From Croceibacterium mercuriale (GTDB taxonomy: Bacteria > Pseudomonadota > Alphaproteobacteria > Sphingomonadales > Sphingomonadaceae), in contig NZ_JTDN01000001.1 in assembly GCF_000802385.1 (NCBI RefSeq), positions 999,501-1,063,500 on the forward strand: a DNA stretch of 64,000 bases, read 5' to 3'. Numbering within the stretch: the first letter of the stretch is position 1; the number at the start of each line of letters is the position of its first letter. Positions 60,527 to 64,000 of the stretch are shown in pieces. The position numbers and the translations under genes were made by a program. Under the pieces are notes generated by a model, which worked only from the letters and a program-made list of their open reading frames with translations, searched no databases and had not been told where the DNA came from.

Positions 60527-62971
60527 ATGCATCACCCCCAGCAGCACGCCCCGCAGATCGAGCGATCGGCTGACGCGTTGGCCGACGAGATCGCCGGCAC
60601 GCTGCTGCACCGGTTCGGCAAGTTACCGGCCGATGCGCTGCCGCGGGACTGGCTCGATGCGACCATCCTGACCGTGCGCAACGATGTGGTGGAACGGTGG
60701 GTGGCCAGCACACGGGCCACCCAGCAGCGCGGGCTGAAACAGGTAAACTATCTCAGCCTGGAGTTCCTGATCGGCCGGCTGCTGTCCGACACGATCCGCA
60801 ACCTGGGCCGCGATGGCGAGGTTGCCGACGCCCTGCGCAGCCTCGGGGTGGATCTGGCATCTCTCGAGACACTGGAGCCCGACGCAGCGCTGGGCAACGG
60901 GGGCCTTGGCCGGCTCGCCGCCTGCTTCATGGACAGCCTGGCCAGCATGGCGCTGCCCGCGTTCGGCTATGGCATACGCTACATCAACGGCATGTTCAGC
61001 CAGCGGATCGATCCGGCGGGGGAGCAGGTCGAACTGCCGGAGACCTGGCTGGCGAATGGCAACCCGTGGGAGATAGAGCGGCGCGACTCGGTACACCGGG
61101 TGGGCTTTGGCGGAGCCTGGCAGCGGGATGATGATGGCCGGGTGCACTGGACGCCGGCAGAGCTGGTGGAGGCGGTCGCGGTCGACATGCCGGTGGTCGG
61201 CTGGCGCGGGCGGCACGTCAACACGCTGCGGTTGTGGACGGCACGGGCGATCGACCCGCTGCAGCTGGAGGTGTTCAACCGCGGCGATTTCACCGGCGCA
61301 CTGGCCGACCAGACCCGGGCGGAGACACTGGTCCGCGTGCTCTACCCCAATGACAGCACGCCTGCCGGGCAGGAGTTGCGATTGAGGCAGGAATATTTCT
61401 TCGCCTCCGCCTCCATCCAGGACATCGTGCAGCGTCATCTGCACAGCCACGGCACGCTGGACACCCTGCCGGACAAGGCGGCGATCCAGTTGAACGACAC
61501 GCATCCGGCGATCGGCGTGGCCGAACTGCTGCGCCTGCTGATCGACGAACACCAGCTGCCATACGAAGCCGCGTGGGATATTACCCGCCGCACCTTCGCC
61601 TACACCAACCACACCCTGCTGCCGGAGGCGCTGGAAAGCTGGCCGCTGCCGCTGCTCGGCCGGTTGCTGCCGCGTCACCTCGAACTCATCTTCCGGATCA
61701 ACGCCGACGTGCTGGCGCAAGCACGGACCAATCCGGAACTCGACCCACGGGGCGTGGCTGCCGTCAGCCTGATCGACGAGGCGGGCGAACGGCGGGTGCG
61801 CATGGCGAACCTGGCCTTTGCCGGATCGCACAGCGTGAACGGCGTCGCGGCGCTGCACAGCCAGCTGATGCGGGAAACCGTGTTCGCCGACCTGAACCGC
61901 CTCTATGCCGGGCGCATCAACAACAAGACCAACGGCATCACGCCACGCCGCTGGCTGGGCGGGTGCAATCCGGGACTGACCGCCCTGCTTAGGGACGCAA
62001 TCGGACCCGCTTTCACGGACGATCTGCGCCACATCGCCGCCGCGCGGAGCCTTGCCGACGACGCGGCCTTCCGGGAGCGGTTCCTCGGCGTGAAGAGAGC
62101 CAACAAGGCTCTGCTGGTGGCGCAGGTTGCAGCGTCGACCGGTTTGCAGCTGGATCCGGACGCCATGTTTGACGTGCAGGTTAAACGTATCCACGAATAC
62201 AAACGCCAGCTGCTCAACATCCTGCACACCATGGTGCTGTACGAACGCATCCGTGCCCGGCCGCAAGGCGACTGGGTACCGCGGGTCAAGCTGTTCGCCG
62301 GGAAGGCGGCGTCCAGCTATGCGCGCGCCAAGCAGATCATCCGGCTGGCCAACGATGTCGCGCACAGGATCAATGCCGATCCCGTGGCCGCAGGTCGTCT
62401 GCAGGTGGTGTTCCTGCCGGATTACAATGTCAGCCTGGCCGAACGGATCATGCCCGCGGCCGACCTGTCCGAACAGATCTCGACTGCCGGGATGGAGGCA
62501 TCGGGTACCGGCAACATGAAGCTGGCGCTGAACGGCGCCCTGACGATCGGCACGCTGGACGGCGCCAACATCGAAATGCGGGATCATATCGGCGCTGCCG
62601 ACATGGAGATCTTCGGCATGACAGCGGCAGAAGTCGCCGCCTTGGTGCGTGCGGGCTACCGCCCGACGGAACTGCTCGCAGGATTGCCGGAACTCGAGCA
62701 GGTGCTGGCCGCCTTGCGCCAGGGCGAATGGTCCCCTGATGATGCCGGACGTCACGCAACGCTGGTGGACAGCTTGCTGAACGAAGACCGGTACATGCTG
62801 CTCGCTGATTTTGCTGCCTATGACGCGGCGCAGTCTGCCGTCGACCGGCGCTGGCGCGACCGGGATGGCTGGGCGGCGTCTGCGGTTCGAAACGTGGCCG
62901 GCATGGGCTGGTTTTCATCCGATCGCACGATCGCCGAATATGCCGCGGAGGTGTGGCAGGTGCACGGATGA
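60527..62971 (+). CDS. glgP: Glycogen/alpha-glucan phosphorylase
   Basis: PLP enzyme of 814 aa that releases glucose-1-phosphate from alpha-1,4-glucans. The PLP lysine is K665 in ASGTGNMKLALNG, and GNGGLGRLAACF, NLAFAGSHSVNGVAALHS, RWLGGCNPGL and GTLDGANIEM are present. Usual length. AGGAGG lies 9 bases before ATG 60527. No other glg genes are in the window. Confidence 0.97.
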   Translation: MHHPQQHAPQIERSADALADEIAGTLLHRFGKLPADALPRDWLDATILTVRNDVVERWVASTRATQQRGLKQVNYLSLEFLIGRLLSDTIRNLGRDGEVADALRSLGVDLASLETLEPDAALGNGGLGRLAACFMDSLASMALPAFGYGIRYINGMFSQRIDPAGEQVELPETWLANGNPWEIERRDSVHRVGFGGAWQRDDDGRVHWTPAELVEAVAVDMPVVGWRGRHVNTLRLWTARAIDPLQLEVFNRGDFTGALADQTRAETLVRVLYPNDSTPAGQELRLRQEYFFASASIQDIVQRHLHSHGTLDTLPDKAAIQLNDTHPAIGVAELLRLLIDEHQLPYEAAWDITRRTFAYTNHTLLPEALESWPLPLLGRLLPRHLELIFRINADVLAQARTNPELDPRGVAAVSLIDEAGERRVRMANLAFAGSHSVNGVAALHSQLMRETVFADLNRLYAGRINNKTNGITPRRWLGGCNPGLTALLRDAIGPAFTDDLRHIAAARSLADDAAFRERFLGVKRANKALLVAQVAASTGLQLDPDAMFDVQVKRIHEYKRQLLNILHTMVLYERIRARPQGDWVPRVKLFAGKAASSYARAKQIIRLANDVAHRINADPVAAGRLQVVFLPDYNVSLAERIMPAADLSEQISTAGMEASGTGNMKLALNGALTIGTLDGANIEMRDHIGAADMEIFGMTAAEVAALVRAGYRPTELLAGLPELEQVLAALRQGEWSPDDAGRHATLVDSLLNEDRYMLLADFAAYDAAQSAVDRRWRDRDGWAASAVRNVAGMGWFSSDRTIAEYAAEVWQVHG

Positions 62972-62997
62972 CCGGCCGGGCGCCGGCCGGACCTTAT
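62972..62997 (+). terminator. Terminator hairpin after glgP
   Basis: CCGGCCGG-GCG-CCGGCCGG: an 8-bp perfect stem with a 3-base loop starting directly after the glgP TGA. It is followed by the T-poor ACCTTATTTC, so it is an imperfect intrinsic terminator. Confidence 0.55.
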
Positions 62998-63109
62998 TTC
63001 TCGACTAACGGCTGATGTTGCATTAACGCTTAATGACATTCGCCAGCGGAAATAGCTGGGATAAACATTTGTTTATCCGCGTCTGGTGAACCTCGAAGGG
63101 CCTTGCCAG

Positions 63110-63454
63110 ATGCGTGTTCTACTCGTCGAAGACGAACCGATGATTTCCATGCTCCTGTGCGACATGGTCGAGATGGCCGGGCATGAAGTTGCCGGGGAAG
63201 CCGGAAGCGTGGATCGTGCCATGCAGATGGTCGAGGAGGTCACGGCCGACGCTGCAATCGTGGATCTGCGGCTGCACAATCGCGACAGCTATGGCGTGAT
63301 GCAGGAATTGCGCAAGAAGGGCATCCCGTTTGCGGTCGCCAGCGGCTTTGGTGCGGACATCGACCGCAGCCTCGCCGGCGAGGATGTGCCGATCGTATCG
63401 AAGCCCTACTCGTCTGGCGAGGTAGCCGCCGTCCTGAGCCGCCTTGCCGGCTGA
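63110..63454 (+). CDS. Single-domain response regulator
   Basis: A 114-aa receiver: LLVEDEPMIS at the N-terminus, phospho-acceptor D52 in AAIVDLRL, T/S-type A VASGFG, and K in VSKPYS. No output domain. GAAGGG precedes ATG 63110; GTG 63086 would add eight residues. About 140 bp beyond glgP, after a hairpin, so it is likely a separate unit. Partner kinase not in the window. Confidence 0.88.
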   Translation: MRVLLVEDEPMISMLLCDMVEMAGHEVAGEAGSVDRAMQMVEEVTADAAIVDLRLHNRDSYGVMQELRKKGIPFAVASGFGADIDRSLAGEDVPIVSKPYSSGEVAAVLSRLAG

Positions 63455-63463
63455 AACTCTACC

Positions 63464-63616
63464 TCATTTCTTGTCTTTGGGGATGTGCAGTCCGCGATCT
63501 TTCAGATCGGGATAGTCCTCGGGAGACACGGACGACTGGTTTTCCAGCGCCTTGTGATCCTTGATGGTCTTGCTGTCGTCCTTGTCGGCCGCCAGATGAT
63601 CGGGCTTGTCGCTCAT
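63464..63616 (-). CDS. Small hydrophilic protein of unknown function (50 aa)
   Basis: 50 residues, very charged, no hydrophobic segment (MSDKPDHLAADKDDSKTIKD start, PKDKK end). AGGAGG lies 13 bases upstream of ATG 63616, rather far; an upstream TTG at 63655 is the other option. Convergent with the response regulator by 9 bp. Probably real because of the strong ribosome-binding site, but unverified. Confidence 0.55.
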   Translation of the reverse strand: MSDKPDHLAADKDDSKTIKDHKALENQSSVSPEDYPDLKDRGLHIPKDKK

Positions 63617-63684
63617 CTCGAAATCGATGCCTCCTGAAGTGTGTTCTGCCAACACATCAGGAGACGCCGACGTTCCCTGAATGA

Positions 63685-64000
63685 TCAGATATGTAGCGCC
63701 TTGCCGTAGGCGGAAAGCACGCTCTCGTGCATCATCTCGGACAGGGTCGGGTGCGGGAAGATGGTGCCCATCAGCTCGGCCTCCGTCGTCTCCAGCACCT
63801 TGCCGACAGTGTAGCCCTGGATCAGTTCGGTGACTTCCGCACCGATCATGTGGGCACCCAGCAACTCGCCGGTTTTGGCATCGAACACGGTCTTGATGAA
63901 TCCCTCCGGCTCACCCAGCGCGATGGCCTTGCCATTGCCGATGAAAGGGAAGTTGCCGACCTTGACGGCATGCCCGGCTTCCTTCGCCTTGGCTTCCGTC
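63685..64000 (-). CDS. lpdA: Dihydrolipoyl dehydrogenase (3' part; runs off the window)
   Basis: The last about 105 residues of E3 of the pyruvate and 2-oxoglutarate dehydrogenase complexes: the C-terminal dimerisation domain with GFIKTVFDAKTGELLGAHMI and the catalytic HPTLSE (H and E). The remaining FAD/NAD domains lie past base 64000. Ends 69 bp from the small hydrophilic gene. Confidence 0.95.
   Translation of the reverse strand, partial: TEAKAKEAGHAVKVGNFPFIGNGKAIALGEPEGFIKTVFDAKTGELLGAHMIGAEVTELIQGYTVGKVLETTEAELMGTIFPHPTLSEMMHESVLSAYGKALHI

Overview
The window is high-GC (roughly two thirds G+C by eye) chromosomal DNA from an alphaproteobacterium, most likely a sphingomonad (Sphingomonadales, possibly an Erythrobacteraceae-type genome). 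This is judged from the dusB-ntrB-ntrC-ntrY-ntrX-hfq-hflX block, a fused IspDF, a tandem two-domain Hfq, the metG-holB-tmk-dacA-mltB order, Tat or lipoprotein-type sugar binding proteins and a sphingomonad-style TonB receptor. No 16S rRNA is present, so the genus is inference. Genes are packed tightly, with many ATGA, GTGA, TTGA and even CTGA start/stop overlaps and many GTG or TTG starts.

Layout: 1-3.1 kb holds the 5' part of mreB (-), then mutL and a lipoprotein (+). 3.1-5.4 kb has a DUF1206 membrane protein (-), lipA and a RatA/Coq10-like START protein (+). 5.4-7.7 kb is a minus operon ispDF, secreted protein, pncC/cinA. 7.7-17.0 kb is a plus-strand block of dusB, the NtrBC and NtrYX two-component systems, a double-domain hfq and hflX. 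17.0-24.3 kb is a seven-gene minus operon: a polytopic GT-C-like protein, GtrA, GT2, an LPG-synthase-type membrane protein, an APH-fold kinase, a HAD protein and a nucleotidyltransferase fused to MazG. It looks like a surface-glycan or glycolipid pathway with its own small-molecule activation module.

24.6-39.7 kb is a signalling and efflux region: a GGDEF-EAL protein, an RND tripartite pump bracketed by two TetR regulators, a GAF-GGDEF-EAL protein, and a KaiC-like ATPase overlapping a hybrid histidine kinase. 39.8-46.9 kb is a carbohydrate-type import locus (ABC ATPase, two permeases, binding protein and a divergent TonB receptor) with a 16-bp perfect palindrome in the divergent promoter region. 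46.9-50.3 kb holds a GT2 enzyme, a DEDDh exonuclease with a BRCT-like tail, an MDR oxidoreductase and a small lipoprotein.

50.4-53.1 kb is a mobile segment. An ISNCY-type transposase and an AT-richer orphan gene lie between inverted 19-bp ends; the right end is duplicated, and a hairpin covers the transposase ribosome-binding site. 53.1-60.2 kb is a minus housekeeping operon (mltB, dacA, tmk, holB, metG, tatD, an MBL hydrolase and a 55-aa membrane protein). 60.3-64 kb has tRNA-Ser(UGA), glgP with a terminator hairpin, a single-domain response regulator, a 50-aa hydrophilic protein and the 3' part of lpdA.

The most unusual items are the nucleotidyltransferase-MazG fusion inside the glycan operon, the mobile element carrying an unknown gene, the two apparent CTG starts in CTGA overlaps, the two-domain Hfq, and the KaiC/kinase pair.
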